DNA from: Bursaphelenchus xylophilus | Lineage: Eukaryota; Nematoda; Chromadorea; Rhabditida; Aphelenchoididae | Direction: 5' to 3' | Assembly: GCA_904066235.2 (NCBI GenBank) | Contig: CAJFCV020000006.1 | Span: 5,456,001-5,520,000 of the forward strand | DNA length: 64,000 bases | In this document: positions 44,137 through 58,000 of the stretch, one piece after another | How positions within the stretch are numbered: position 1 is the first letter of the stretch | Layout of the letters: each line of letters begins with the position of its first letter | The notes under the pieces: model-generated | What the model was told of the DNA's origin: nothing | The model's database searches: none | What the model saw: only the letters and a program-made list of their open reading frames with translations | Position numbers and translations under genes: made by a program

Positions 44137-47100
44137 ATGGATTTTGCAGCCTCTTTGTTTGAGCAGTTCGTCCTCGATCAGAGCGCTCGTTTATTGCCGC
44201 TGAGTGAGAACATCGCAGAAAGAAGCGAAAAGATCTCCGAAATCATTTCGAACCAAAGTCCAGACGAGAAAGAAAACGCCTGGACTGAGTCTATGGAGTC
44301 CGACTATAACAAGGACGAGAACCGAGGCATCGACAAACCCGAACAGCCTCAGTTCACTGATCTCCGCACCATGACTCAACAACCCCGAGGATCCCAGGGA
44401 AATGACAACTTCGAGGTAAGTCCTTTTGTTATTTTGTTGCTGTTTAGGTAGGTATGCATGGGGGCGTTGATGTATGTGGGAGACTAATGGTGTTCAAGAT
44501 TTCACAGCCTTGAATACCATTAAACTTTGTTTCGGAACAAATATTCTGCATAAATATATATTTTGAGCAAATTTCATACCCAAAATCTGTTCTTTGATCT
44601 ATTTATGAGCCAAAAATACCCATACAATACATCCACATTGCATTAAATTATACTCGTTTTCTAGCGAAAGCCTTGGTTATGGCGAAGAAATGAAGTGGTG
44701 TTGGTTAATTGATGAATGTCAAGAAAACACTGTCTTCTTGTTTACGTAAATACCCTATGCTGATATTCTCAGCCTTTTAATCTCCAATAGAAGCTGGATT
44801 AGAGCCTTGGATTATATAATTCATGTTTTCGAATAGTGATAGGTTGTTTTAAGAAGTCATTTAATGTCTAATATATTTAAATGACGGTTATAATGTCATC
44901 AAGTAGGAGAACACGGATTTTTTTATCTATTTTAGTTGTTAAGATGGGTAGGATAATATTAATCGCAGAATGATGACATTCCTCCATACTATTAATTAAC
45001 ACCTCCAAAACCCCTCCGTAATCTCTGTAATGTCGGAAAACAGGCCCCATTCCGGTTCTCTGCACTTTTCGGCTCGAACTCTGAACGTGTTGAGCATGTT
45101 GGAACTTTTGTCGTCAGTACTTTGACTTTTGTAATGAGGAACTAAAATTTGCAGTTATGAAACTTCTATAGTTTTACGGGGTATTTTCTGGCTTCGGCCT
45201 TCCAAATTTCCGTGTTCTGCGACAGGTGTTAATGGGGAGTCTTGCGGCAATTTTGGCGTTGTAGCCGCACCGAAATTTGTTCTTGATGTTCTTTGTCACC
45301 TCCCCAAAACCGGAGGATTTGCCATTGTCTCCATTAGAGTAAGTGAAATTTTAAAGCGCATTATCAAAACACCATAAAATTTAATAAAAATTCTGCCGAC
45401 GAATTGCCGACACAATGCGCTCCTCATTCCCAAATACCGTATGGACTTTTTACTCGGTGGAATTTAGGTAAAAAATTTTTAGGTCTTTTTCAAATAATGT
45501 AAGCGTTACTCGACAGTCTGACGTGTATTTTTTGTGGAATTTATCACCTGACATGGGGTTTTAGGAAATCTCTGTAAAATTCAGATATCTTCGGTCTACG
45601 TTACGCGTTCAGTCTATTCAAAGGCATCACATAGTTTCGAAAATATCTCGAAATATTTCTGACGAAAAAGCAGAAAGTAGACAGTATAGACAGTATTTAT
45701 CTAAGTATAACACGGGTATCAACTATATCCTTGTCTTTGCCCTCAAGGCAAGGTTCTAGTTTTTAGCCTGTTGGTTGCGTATATTTGGAGAGAGAAGTTT
45801 TCGTTTAAAAAGTACACGGTACAGGATGTTATTGTAGTAATCTTGGTTGGCACTGAATTCTACCTTGATTTAATTGTAGCCGGTTAAAATTTCTTTCAAA
45901 CCAATATATTTACTGTAATATTTTCTGGATTTCGCAAGGTTTTCAAGTAATGAGTATCCATGGCATTTTTCAGTGTATCTTCCTGAATTCTCGTTCCGGA
46001 AGGATATTGTGTATTTTGAGGCCATCAAATATTCCAATTGCTAAGCAGCTCAGGGGCAAGGTGTAGGTGGCAATGAGTCAGATGTATTGTGTTCTACACA
46101 CACAGACTACCAAAGATATTTGCGGGGGATTCAGACTTTGTTGCTTTTCTGCTAGTTTTGTAGCCACCGTATTGCAGTCCAATTTGTAGGCATCGTAGCA
46201 TTTGACATTCAGTATTCTTGCCTTTGGGCCCCTTTTGTAGCTACCATAATCTTTCGTCACGACTTTGTAATAGCCACGTTTTACTCTCAGGAATTCAATT
46301 CGAAGCCCCTAATCTATCTCGGAGGCTTTCGCTAAAACCCATATCCGTTGATGTAAGAAACATAATCTAAATTTCGGAACAGTTATGTAATCTCTTTCTC
46401 AAAACAATCTAAATTTTGACGGCCGGGTACCAATGGTGAAATATTTCATGTCCTTGTTGCTAAAAGGAAATGTCGAATGGTCGTTTGCGCCCCATTCAAC
46501 GTTTTAGACTGAATGCGTAGACTTTCAAAGTGCACAGATGTTGCGTTGTGCAATTCGGAAAGCCTTGAATAATTAATGAACGGTGCGGTCAAATGTAATA
46601 CTAGCCCAATGTTAGGGAGTCTATAGAACTGAATGACGTCATTTTGCAGGAGAACATTATCTTTAAACTTTGCACACAAGTCAGGCATACACCACATAAA
46701 ACCCTGCGATTTCATGAAACTAAAACACAGATCAGGTTGTTGTTTACGAGAATATTTTTTTTTGAGAGTAATAATAGAATCTTTTTTTTCTAAAAATGGA
46801 AATGAATCTCTGAATCATTTGACGTATGTTGGGTCAGGTGTAAGCATAACTAACTCATGATAAGTCACATTATATAATCGATTTGCATCGGAAGCGATGA
46901 GGAACCAGTTTTCTGATCTAGACTATGTCAAAATTATAACAAGCATTTCTGGCAGAACAGTAGACTTCCTGGAAATTTTTGTGAAAAACTGTTGCTTGCA
47001 TCATCTTGACCACTTCCGTGTTGTCTTATCTGTCTATAAAACAGTGATTCGCCGTCGCTTTCCCGTCTGATTTGACAAAGAATTTTCTGTGATCAGGTAG

Positions 47101-50100
47101 AAGATGGATGTACTTTGTTCTCCTATTTTCGCTCTTATATCTAAATAGACTGCCTTTACGATAGGATGACTTTTCTCTCGCTCGGTCTCTGCAACAGGTT
47201 ATATCATTTGCGTAGTCTTATCATCACAGTCTTCATCGCGACCTATCTTTTCGTATTCAAGAGGGTTCTGGGTTTCATCAATATTTACGACAGAGAAATC
47301 GCATCAATCATCACGTGGTCTAAATTTAGAAGCGGCGACTTATTTTTAAAGATCACACTCTGTTTTTTCATCAAGTTACGATTGGGTTGTTATTGATATG
47401 GTTAGATTTGCGATGGTTTTAATAGGCAACTTTTATTACGCCTCTAATCAATGCTTTAAACGATCTTTGACTGAAGCCCCGACTTCAAAAAGAATTATTG
47501 ATTGTGTTTTTGTTTGTTAAATGAGCGGAATTTTGAGTATAGACAACTTCACTCTCCCTGTTATTGAAAAAGAAAAAAACGAAGTTTAATGTCAACTAAA
47601 AATACGGTAACCTATTGCCTCAATTAGGGATGCCGCCATTAATGAGAGTTTATTGGATTTGAGAGATTGCTGTTGCAGTTGAGCAGGCTTCAAGAATAGA
47701 AATGGGTTATTTGTCATAGGAGTAGTTGAACACGTGTTAACTTAGATCAGAAACATTTAGGCGACAAAGGCGTTAGAATGCATCACTTTTGTAAAACCTA
47801 AACCATCTTTGTGGGATTACACATCAGTATCCGTCTCCTTCGCCGACATCATCTGGGAATTTAATCTCAAAAATAAGATTTGGTACTTTGCTCATTTGTT
47901 ACCTTTTTTTTGAAGGTGTTCTTTAGTTTGCCCTTTGATTATTACTCCGACTGTTGCGCCCGTCAAAACATCTCGAGGAAATTTTATTTCCTTATACGTG
48001 TGTACTCGGGAATTTGCCATAAAATTGTAGAATACATAACAACAGGTGCAAATTGGAGCAGTTATAAAGTCGCCATGCAGGAAATTGAATAAATTGTAGA
48101 GGGCATACATTAAAAGGCGGGGATTTTTGTATCGGGAAACCCCGATATTACTGTAAATGCGCTCACCGTATATTGACTAGACATTAATAATATTGATAAT
48201 TTGGCTACATGCGAGCGGTCCAGTTAGCACGATACGCATTACAACAAAACAATTCACCGAGATAAAACATTAAAAACACTACTTGTAAAAGAAATTAAAA
48301 GGGTTCGATTCTGCACGGAGTGAAACAGATAAACTTTGTTTACTGTTTATTGTTGATAACAGAATCGGTTCAAAAGTGTACGTGATCTTTTTTCGAAAGT
48401 CTGTTTGCGCACTACAACGGAAATAAACAGAGCAAGTGTCATGGTAGTATGACCTTCTTAATACTAAAGCCTTTATGACCTCAATACATCGGTTTCCACA
48501 TACCAAGCCGTCAGGAGACTACTACGTAGCCATCCGGTGACATGTTTTGTCTCCAAATACATGCACACCTTGTTTATGCTTCTCCAGGGTTCTCATTTCC
48601 TGCTTCGTTGATTGCCGTTATTTGATTATTAATCCCACCAGAGGCGTCACATATTACGAAAATAATTGTGAGTTTGATACGATTGTTGTGTTTCCGTCTC
48701 CGTCATGGGCAACCCACTTCTTCTGAATCTCCCATATTTTTAGCAGATATCTACGCAATCTGTGGGGATTAAAAGTTAAAAATGGATTTGGTCCAGCGGA
48801 TATTGAGTGTAAATGAAAAGTGTAATGGCATTAAGCCCCACCAAAACGACACGGTGATTAGGTCATCAAACCGAAAGGAGAATGCTTGTAGCCATCTGCG
48901 TAATCCGGGCCTGTAAACAGAACGCATATTTGTTTGTGTCATGTGTTGTCGGATTTAATAGCCTTACCTGATCTCTCCCTAGTCATCACGGCGATTCTTG
49001 TTGCTAAGGGTTATCCAGACCAGGAAGAGGAAACATTGCCCCCAACATGAGTAAATGTAGGGCGTCCTTTACTTTCTCTTCGTCTGAAGCCTTGCAGAAT
49101 TGTAGACGTGGCGCTCGAATTGGTCATTCTACAAGGAAATTGTCGAGCGAAATTAAATCTTTAAGCAGGAAGTCCTCCAAAAAAGATTTGGATTACATCC
49201 GATGTAAAAAAGTTTAGGGGCGGGTTCACTGGCCCAAGCGCAAAAGAGGAGTGGTTTCAATAACCGTATGTAGATGTATTTATATGAAAACGTAGGGCAT
49301 AGTTGCATTCGTTGAAATGTTTTGTTGCGCGTATTAGGTTCTAAATTTATAGGCAGGGTTCATGTCCGGAGTTGGTTTGGTTGTGTCTGGCAGAGTTGTG
49401 GTAAGTGGTTCAAGTGTACACCTTTTACTTTCAATAGATTGTAATTGGCAAACCTAGAGATTTCATAAATTTTTGGTGTATTTTGCCTGTTGATATTGTG
49501 TTTTCAGAAATTAGGCGTCTAGTTTATATTTTCATTATTGTCGAGGTAGTAATATTTCGATGTTAATTTTGTGGATCTTTTAATCACGAAATAGGATAGT
49601 AGTCCTTGTTGAATTAACAATTTGTTGTAATTACGATACTCGTATGGATATAGGCTAGACAGGTGATTCTAACGGCCCACCGTTATTTCGTGTATTGTCT
49701 CGAAAACCCGCTGTAATTAGACGCTGTGCGTTTCATGTGAATATAGTCCATAAATCAATTCTGTTGCCCCTTTCAAATTCTCTCCCACGAATTTTTTGCT
49801 TACTTTGTTTACCACTATCTAAGAGAGCAAGAATCTGCAAGGTTGTTTTGTGGTGTTTCATTCTTTGTTATAAAAATTCCGTCAAAAACATCCGACTCGT
49901 CGGAAAGACTGGCCCGAAAAATTGAGTCAGAGATCTTTGGTGCAGGGGCAATGCTCTCTTTTGGAGAAAGCTGTAAACAAAAACAAACTCTCTTGTTTTG
50001 TCCAATGTTTCCGAGGGTCTCTTGTTTATGGCGAGGAGAATGTTTGCAGGATCAGTGATCAAAAAACAGTTTTGAAACATCAGGATGATTGAAAGGCCAT

Positions 50101-53100
50101 CGATCACATGTAAATCTAGGACTTGTTCAAGGATAAATTGTCACACGGCTCTACTAGATGGTTGAGAAGACTTTACTTTACCGTAGGTAACAATGCCGCT
50201 CTCGCCACGTTTCCTCCCGCCTATCTTGTTTGTCATGGCACCGCCTTGTATTTTTGACCAAATTCATCCAATTGCCCTTTAGTTTTAACTTATTCCCGCC
50301 CAGTGGCGGCTAATTCCCCGCGAACAATCTGGAAAAAGCACATCAATGTATATGGTAAACAAACACGTTTACCACTTATTTTTGGTCACGTGAACCTTTG
50401 CGAATTTTAATTTTGGATCCCTAAAAATAAAAAGGGCGGTGCCTGGGGCCTAGTTGTTTATCCCTAGAATGTTTCCCAAAATATAAAAGAATGGAGGCTA
50501 AGTCTTTTCGTTCCAAAATGGTTACAATAAGGCTTCCCGCGTTCGCATTCGTCTTCCTCATTTTGTTGTTCTTGCTCGCTTCCAATCTAGAAGTCGTATC
50601 CATGAGAAGCAGTATTTTATAGTCTCTGCCCTCCGTCTTTTCTAGGGAATCAAAGCTTAAAACACAAAATCACAAAGTTCTGTCCTTCAGAATCCTTTTT
50701 CTGGTTTCTTCCCGCTTCTTGTTTTCTCTGGACTCTTCCAGCGGTTAGTAGTCTTTTTAGCCTTTTTCGTTGAGTTTTCGCGTGACTCACAAAACTCTTT
50801 GGCGGTCTCGCTCTCTCTCCCTGTTCCCTTTTTCTTATCTCACGGGAAATGGGCGGAGAATGGGGAGTTAAAAGTTTTAGGATTAAACTAAAAAGAGCAG
50901 TCCAAAGCAAATTATTATCACGGCGGTCGTACTTTTTTGCGCTGCGAATGGAATTCGGGGTTTAGTCGATTCATGGATAATATTACACTCATTTCGTTGT
51001 ACAGTTGGTGTACTCGGCGCACTTATCTTGAGGTTCTATTTTTCACGTTTTCCGACGCAATCATATGTTCCTCCCCGATGACTCATCCCGGTTTTCTTCC
51101 CATCAAAACTGATTTTTAAATATTCTTTGGGCGATGGAACTGTTTATTTGGTTCAATTGCCGGTATTTTGGGATAATTTTTATAGGGTTTGAATATTTTG
51201 GTTGTACTTTTTGGGAATCCGGCTAATTCTTTGGGAAATAAGTGGGGAGTAGACATTTTCAGTTGTTGCTATCGAAAATGGTGGGTTTTTAGACTAGAAT
51301 TTATTGAAAAGACTGTTTCTAGCCTCGAACTTGATATAAGTCACCCGTTTTATTGTAATTCTCGCGCTTTTGTCGCATTTTGTTTCCGTAAATTCCTCAA
51401 CGACCTCTATTTTTGAAGGCTTACTGTAACTCAAATTGTGCCTAAACTCACAAAACCAACACCACTCGACATAACCAAGGCCAAGGCTTTAAACAGAGAC
51501 CATTAAGAGACTTACACAGTCGCTGAACACACCGTCAACCGGCTTCATGTTTCAGGAGTGGGCTTATCAAGACTTTGATTTATTCGAATTCGTTGGCAAA
51601 GACGACTTCGAGGACTACTCTCCGGGCCCCGAGGACTCCACGAACAAGGACGACGAATCCTTACAGAAGGGCGATTACATGTACGCGACGATGCAATACA
51701 ATCAACTCGCCACCGACCAGAACATGTTCGGTCAGCCCGCCATGATGAATCCCACCAATGACATGACCAATGGATTTGTAAAAGGTAGGTAAATTACGTC
51801 AGTAGTCAAAACACGGAACAAACTCCCACATTACGACATTTGAAGAGTTTTGCAAATTAATTGTACGAAATTATGAAATATGGGCGTTTGTTTCGGGTAA
51901 TGGCACAGTTAGTGATCGCTTGTCGCACAAAGCTACGTCGTGCACCGTCTTTTTAATCCATTTCCTTGAAATTGTCAATTGCCCTGAGGGCTTTAGGCTC
52001 CAAAAAAGCTGCCCGGAACACTCGGACTTTATCAACCCGAACTTGCAAATGTTTACTTTTTCAATCCTTTGCGGAAAATAACCAAAAAAGTGCAAAGGGA
52101 AAATTGTCTCCACTTCCTTGTTATTCCATTCCCCATGGTTTTACGTGCGCTTCGCAAAGTTTGTCGCAAAAAAAGAAACGGTGATAAGGGAAGGGACTTG
52201 TGGCTAGACCTTGTGACATTAGACGCGGCTAGAAAATACTAGTTAGGGCAGAAACTTTATATAAATGATTGTGTTTCCAAAACATTGGACAAAAAATCGT
52301 CATCGGGGTGTTTCTGACTTGAAACTAGATTAGTAATGGAGTGGTTGACAGAAGGTAATGTAAATTGTCCTTGACTGATCTCTCTAGACTGTATAGACAG
52401 TCCAGTTATGTATTTTAAGCTGGCGTTTGTCATCTCCAGACACGGATGCCCTTTCCCCAAAACAAATAAAAAAAGAATTTGATAAATAACTGATAGATTC
52501 GAAAGCACTTCTGGGCACGACAACTTGTCTCGGGAGGACATTTTACTATGTTCTACCACCTGAATCGAGTCTCTTGGCTTTTGTGCCCCCGTGATTGATC
52601 GTCTTCTTTATCGACCTTTAAAGGTGTTTTTCGTCTGTAGTAAAAATGGTAATGTCTGCTTTGCTGATAAGAAAAAGGTCTTCCGACTTGATATAAAGCT
52701 GATCTAGCACCTTAGTGCAAAGGATTAGTGCCAGCATAATTAGCGATATGTGATGGGATTAGGGTCCTCGGAATGTCTGTTCTGATAAGCTGCCTCGCTG
52801 ATAAGTACAAGATAACCAGAGAACCATTGCCTTGGGTCTTTCCTGCGATCTTTGGAACTGGCCAATGGCCAGTGTAAAGGGGCGTGGCGTTATTAATCGG
52901 CTGATTAACAGCACTACTTCCCGTGTCGGTCCTCTCTTTCTCTCGCGGCCCTCCAAAACACCAAACACCTTCGGGAACACGTGCTTTCCCGTGACTCCGC
53001 CCCTTTTCCCGCCTGCTTTCGCGACTCGAGACTCTTCCACAAGGTTCCAACCCTTTTAAAAACAGGGGAATCCCGAAGGGCTCTTTTTCTTGTTAGTTCT

Positions 53101-55050
53101 CACAGTTTCGCGGTGATAAGAGTGACTGATCGTGCTCCCACCCAAATTTATTGTATTGTACTAGAGTCCGAAGCACTCTCTACCACTTCTATTCACTACT
53201 ATTGACTTGTCTAGTACTCATCTAGTTTGATGCTAGCCCAGGAGACCATGGCACCTCTCTTTTTTAATCCGTCCGGCCAGCATCATCTCTATGCACCATT
53301 CATGAATCCGTTTGGTACGTTAATACAGCTTGAGTTTACTGTTCTCTGTCCTCCCCGGGTCATGCGCCCGCTCTCTTCGCTGTTCTTGATGTCCTCCTGT
53401 TTGTTTGCCTCCGCAGGATATAAACATGTTTATCGAAAAGGGGTGTGATTTAATTATCTACACTGTTTTTGGAACGAATTAGCTCTGCATTGTAACCTAC
53501 AATAGTCAGCACCTCTGTCCAATTCTCATCTTAGTGCTTTGATTCTCTTATCCACTTCCTTTTACTCTCATTGTCACCGAAAGTACAGTTACTGTTCTAA
53601 TCCTAGGCATAGGATTTCTCGTTTTCACGTACACTGTACTTTCTTTCCACATAAGGAAAGTCCAATCTGTTTATCAGATTCTTGCCTTCTTTCCCCAAAT
53701 TTGGGCCGCCCTTCTCAGAAGCAGAACAGGAAGGGGTCAAGTGTTTCTTCCCAGTTCCAAGTCTTGCTCTTTTTGTATGTTTTTGTTTATTTTTTTCAGG
53801 CTCATGACTTGAGAGTATTGCGAAATCACGTTCCTTTCCCCTTTTATCACTCCGGATGACGTCGACTTGAGGCATTCGACAAGTCTTGGGCGGGATTGGT
53901 CGATTCCTTAGGGTTCTAGCGATGATTGTAGTTCCGGTGTCTTATATGGGTTGTGATTTTCTTTGGTATTGGGATCTTTTAGTATTTGTTCGTTTGGAAT
54001 CTCAGGGTTTGGCCAAATGGTTATGGGGAGAATAGTTTCTTGGTCTTTGAAATCGATGATTCACGTCTGTGTATTGTAATACGTCATCACTTCCGACCGT
54101 GTGGTTGTCGTTTCACTTGTCTTACCTTCTTTTCGGTTACTTATTTTATCTCTAGCGGCCTTTTCATATATTCTTTATTGTTAACCTCTTAATTTCAGAC
54201 GAGAGATTCACCTCGAGTGCTGCGTCGACCTCGAACTCGTGCATGAACGGAGTTTCCCAGCCCAGCACCAGTCGTATGTCCGCACAGATCCCCCAGGCCC
54301 AACCTCAGGCAGCATATGGAGCCAGTCTTCGCCAGCCCGCAATGCCCTCAGGCACGGCCTCTTTGCTCGGCTCGGCCTCGTCCTCTCCTCAATTGAACAA
54401 CAACACCAATATGTACAACATCCCCATCAAACAGGAGCCCAGCTTTGATAATATGGTGAGTAATTTATACAGCGTTTGACTTTCCTTTGGTTGAGGGGGT
54501 GATATCATAGGAATGTTTTTGATTTTGTGAGAATTATGGGGCATTTAGCCGTGGGTTTTGCTAAGAGGATTACAGAACGTTTAGAGAACATTAGATTTGG
54601 GCTTTGTGTAAGTTCAATTATAGACCAGACCATGTAGGATAAAGTGTTTTGCACTTGTTTGCATAATTTACCCTATTTTTTCAGTATGACGCATCAGACA
54701 ATGAAAGCCACTACAGTTCTGGAACAAATACCGGCTCGGCCATCGGAAGCATGAACAAACCTCGCAAATACCGGATCAAGCCTGAATGTGAGCGTGTGAA
54801 ACCAGAATACAAGGTGAAGAGAGCCAAAAACAACGACGCCGTCCGCCGCTCCCGCGATAAGGCCAAGAGAATGCAGCAGGAGAAGGAGAGTCGCCTCGAC
54901 TTTCTCGAAAAACAACACTCGGATAACACAAAGCTGATCGCCGCTCTCCAGAAACGCGTCAACGATCTGGAGCGTGAGCTCTTGCGCGTCCGCAATCAAT
55001 GCTCGTGTGGATCGGCGATGAATGGAGCCGCCTCCTTTCTCCGCCGTTAA
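44137..55050 (+). CDS. C/EBP-family bZIP transcription factor (cebp-1-like), long form
   Basis: Exons 44137-44415, 51556-51784, 54199-54455 and 54685-55050 join in phase to 376 residues. The bZIP is C-terminal: basic region YKVKRAKNNDAVRRSRDKAK (about residues 296-315), then a leucine zipper with heptad Leu/Val (LDFLEKQ, LIAALQKRVNDLERELLRVR). The spacing YK(V/I)(K/R)R..NN.AV(R/K)(K/R)SRDKAK is specific to C/EBP. The N-terminal parts are acidic (FEFVGKDDFEDYSPGPED) and Ser/Gln/Pro-rich, as expected for activation regions. PIKQEPS is a consensus sumoylation site (about 248-254). C/EBP dimers bind TTGC-N-CAAT-type sites in the nucleus. In C. elegans cebp-1 acts in axon regeneration and stress; orthology here is likely but not proven. 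The first intron is 7.1 kb, and internal start exons exist (see entries at 51547 and 53230). Confidence 0.88.
44416..51555 (+). other. 7.1 kb first intron of the bZIP gene, no exon seen inside
   Basis: The intron starts GTAAGT and ends ATGTTTCAG. I see no convincing nested gene: frames are short on both strands and no tRNA fold was found. A GGGTTCGATTC at 48300 resembles a T-arm but lacks the other arms. Long first introns of transcription-factor genes often carry enhancers; this is inference. Confidence 0.5.
51547..51784 (+). CDS. Possible internal start exon of the bZIP gene (begins MFQEWAYQDF)
   Basis: An ATG at 51547 lies in frame with exon 2, spanning the splice acceptor (ATGTTTCAG|GAG). 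The 90 bases upstream (from about 51450) lack the T-rich tract normal for an acceptor region and look like leader sequence. A transcript that starts in the intron and is not spliced here would encode MFQ followed by exon 2. This is plausible but unproven. Confidence 0.35.
52183..53120 (+). promoter_or_regulatory. Cluster of TGATAAG (GATA-factor) sites before the alternative first exon
   Basis: TGATAAG occurs at 52183, 52665, 52783, 52799 and 53114, all on the plus strand, the last 116 bases before the internal ATG at 53230. In C. elegans, TGATAA sites bound by ELT-2/ELT-7 drive intestinal genes. The cluster suggests an intestinal promoter for the short bZIP form. Confidence 0.5.
53230..53314 (+). 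CDS. Alternative first exon of the bZIP gene (short form)
   Basis: ATG at 53230 opens MLAQETMAPLFFNPSG, continuing to FMNPF and ending in G before a GTACGT donor. The exon ends in phase 1, exactly the phase needed to join 54199 (G|AC = Asp, ERFTSS). This gives a protein of about 235 residues with the complete bZIP but without the two upstream exons' acidic regions. Upstream sequence has several TGATAAG sites. Confidence 0.65.
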
Positions 55051-58000
55051 ACTTTTTGCCTCTTTTTTTGTTTCCTAGGCCCTTTCTCTAGGTCTACCGT
55101 AGTCTCTCCGTAGAATCCTTTATGTAATTACTATTCTCCCTATTTTGCGACTGTTACTTCTCCATCCGTTGTTACGTTCATATTGTAAATTTTCCTTAAT
55201 TTATAAACAAAATCTTATCCCAAAATCGCACATCTACTTTAAAAATATTAATAATGTCTAGATATTGTGTCAGTATGACTCAATTTTTGTTTCTAACCAA
55301 GAGCCGATGCACAGTACTCTCAGGCGCTCGTCTAAAATAACTCAGCACTTCATATACACTCCAAAAAAATTCGTTTTTACATGTTTATTTCGCTCCGAAC
55401 GCCGGATTACGGTAATTTGAAAGTCTCTCCGAGCCTGATTATACTCTCCCCATACTGTTCTCATATATATTGTCAAAGTTTTATATTGTATATTGTTTCA
55501 TTCATTATCAAACGGTTTATATTTTTATTTGAAAGAAAATTTAAAAACCAAAAAAATAAATGTAAAATTTAAACGGAATTCGGATTTTTATTGAGAAGAT
55601 CGTGGATGATGTGGGGAAATGGAAGTTGAAAGGACGAAGAAGTTGTCGAGCACTTGGCTGGCCATTTGTAGTCACTAAAAAACGGAGGAGGATATTCGGA
55701 AACCTCGACTTTGTACTTGGCTCTCTCCCTTTCTGCGCTCTTTTTTCTTGAAAAGAAACAAGAAGACACTCGAGAATTCTTATAGTTCCATATTACAATA
55801 GAATTTTGCTATAGAAGAATGTAATTTATCCTCTGACTATTACGCAAGACTTGAAGAAATGGGCAAGAAAGTGCAGGCCTTGTTGCTAAAAATACAAGGC
55901 TGGCACTGTTGATACTATTGCCGAGTGTTCATTGAGTAATATCGGTCAGAAATTATGCATTGAAGACATAACTACTGTATGAGGAAATGAATACTTTTTG
56001 ATTAAAAATTTGTCAGATCTCTTCACCTTTTCTCATGTTTTGTTGAAGGCGCCTTTAGAGATAAAAGGTACAAGCCGTTGGGAGTAAATAAACAGTAATT
56101 CCACTGTAATGCGTTTACAGCCAAGATCAGATGTCCTGTTTGCAATATCTCGGCTAATTTGGTCTCACAATTAATTAGAGTACCAGTAAATACCGTATCC
56201 TCCGCTTCTAGAACAAAATATTTGATGGATTGTGCAATGTAATCGCCTTCCGGAAGCGGATTTCATTACAATCAAGATAATGGAAATAAGTATTTTCTCG
56301 ATCTGTGATCCGCTTTCTGGCCGCAAAGTGTGGCCATAAAATCAACGAAACGAGAATTGACGTTATTGCCCTCGGGGCATAAAGGAATCTCGAATATTCA
56401 CAGGTGGAATACGACAATTTTGATTTCATCATAGCAATTTTACAGTAATGCATTGCCTGGAAATGAATTTATATTGCAATTTACACTTAAGTAAATCGAC
56501 GTGACTTTGAGGAAACATCGTAAAAAACTCAAAACTAATGGATTCACTACACTCTGTCAGGTACAGAAATTGTTCATGTAGCAAGAAATACATAAAATAT
56601 AATTTTTAGGGCTTATTTTGTACTTCAATTGTATTCCAAGTAAAGCCCACGTACAGTACTGATGTTTGTTACATCTCAATCTGTTCTCGACCCTCGTCGC
56701 AGCGACTATTAGGAGGTAGAAACGGGTTTCTAAAGACTATGAGCCCTGATGGGATCTATAATTTTGATTATAACAGAGATCAACTGATGATGTAGACAAC
56801 AAACGTTAATATGTTTAGAAAAGCCAGGTTACTGTAGTAAACATGCTTCGATTATTGGTTGTAAACCCACGAAAAAAGTGGGGATACGATCAGAATCGGA
56901 AAGCATTCAGTTTCATCACTTGTTCATTGAATTTATTTCGTTTATGCAACATGGCGAGTATTAAGTTTAAGTTTAATATATACATGTTTATTCAACCGCA
57001 CATCCGATATGATTACCAACCAAAAAGTCTGGATCTAAAATAAAACGACGGTAGCGCAGACGGAAGCACAGATGCCCCTCATAAAACATTCAGATGAAAC
57101 CAGAATTCCCAGTATTCGGCGAAACATCAAACTCCAAAAATATATTACTGTAACGGGGGTGACAATAATATTATTCCCATTTTATCGGAATTGCTTTGAA
57201 ATTGAAATACAAATCTTGAAAATTTGTGATCCGTCGTCATTTTAAGAATATTTGGTCAGTATTCTTAAAATTTTGACTGGTGTTTTGCATCGACAGCCGA
57301 GATATTCGAATAATTTTAGATAAAGAGAACGGCCAGGGGAAACCCGATTTTATGCAAAAAACATCGAAATTGTTCAGCTGTGTCTGCAGTTTGGAAACCA
57401 AAATCCTGTTTTCACTATGTAGATGTTACTGTAATCCGCGGTTACGATAGCATTTCTTTAATTTTATCATAGAAAGCAATATAAATACCCGCTATCTACT
57501 GCAAAGAGGCCAACTTTTGGCTGTTCTTGAGATTGTTTTTGCATTCAAATGTTTACAAACACTTTGCGACAAACAAAGTAAGGGCTGAGTAAGTGACCAG
57601 AAACCATCGACCAGGATGTGCCCGTAAGCATGTTTTCGGCCCCTCTTTTCTCTTCGATTGTAATGTCGGCCTTTTTTACTGTAGCAACATTCCTGTCTCC
57701 AGGCGTACCTGAGCAACTTCGACCCGCCTGAAGCGGGTATCTCCTCCCCTCTAGCTACACCTCATGTTGTGAATTTACTCGCATTCGAGCACATTTACAA
57801 CATAGACAGTAAGCGCGATCTCTGGTCCGCAGTTACACTTCCATTTCGAATTTAATTATTCGTTTATACGACTCCAGTCATCAGCCCGTCTGGAAGTGTA
57901 ATATTTCTTAGTAAATGCGGCCCGAAAACAGGTAAACGCATGTGCTCTGCCCGCGGGCATGAAGCTTGTTTTGGAGGAGGAAGTGTTACAAACAAAAAAC

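Noticed and set aside
48290..48330. GGGTTCGATTC as a tRNA T-arm
   Set aside because: No acceptor, D or anticodon arm could be paired around it.
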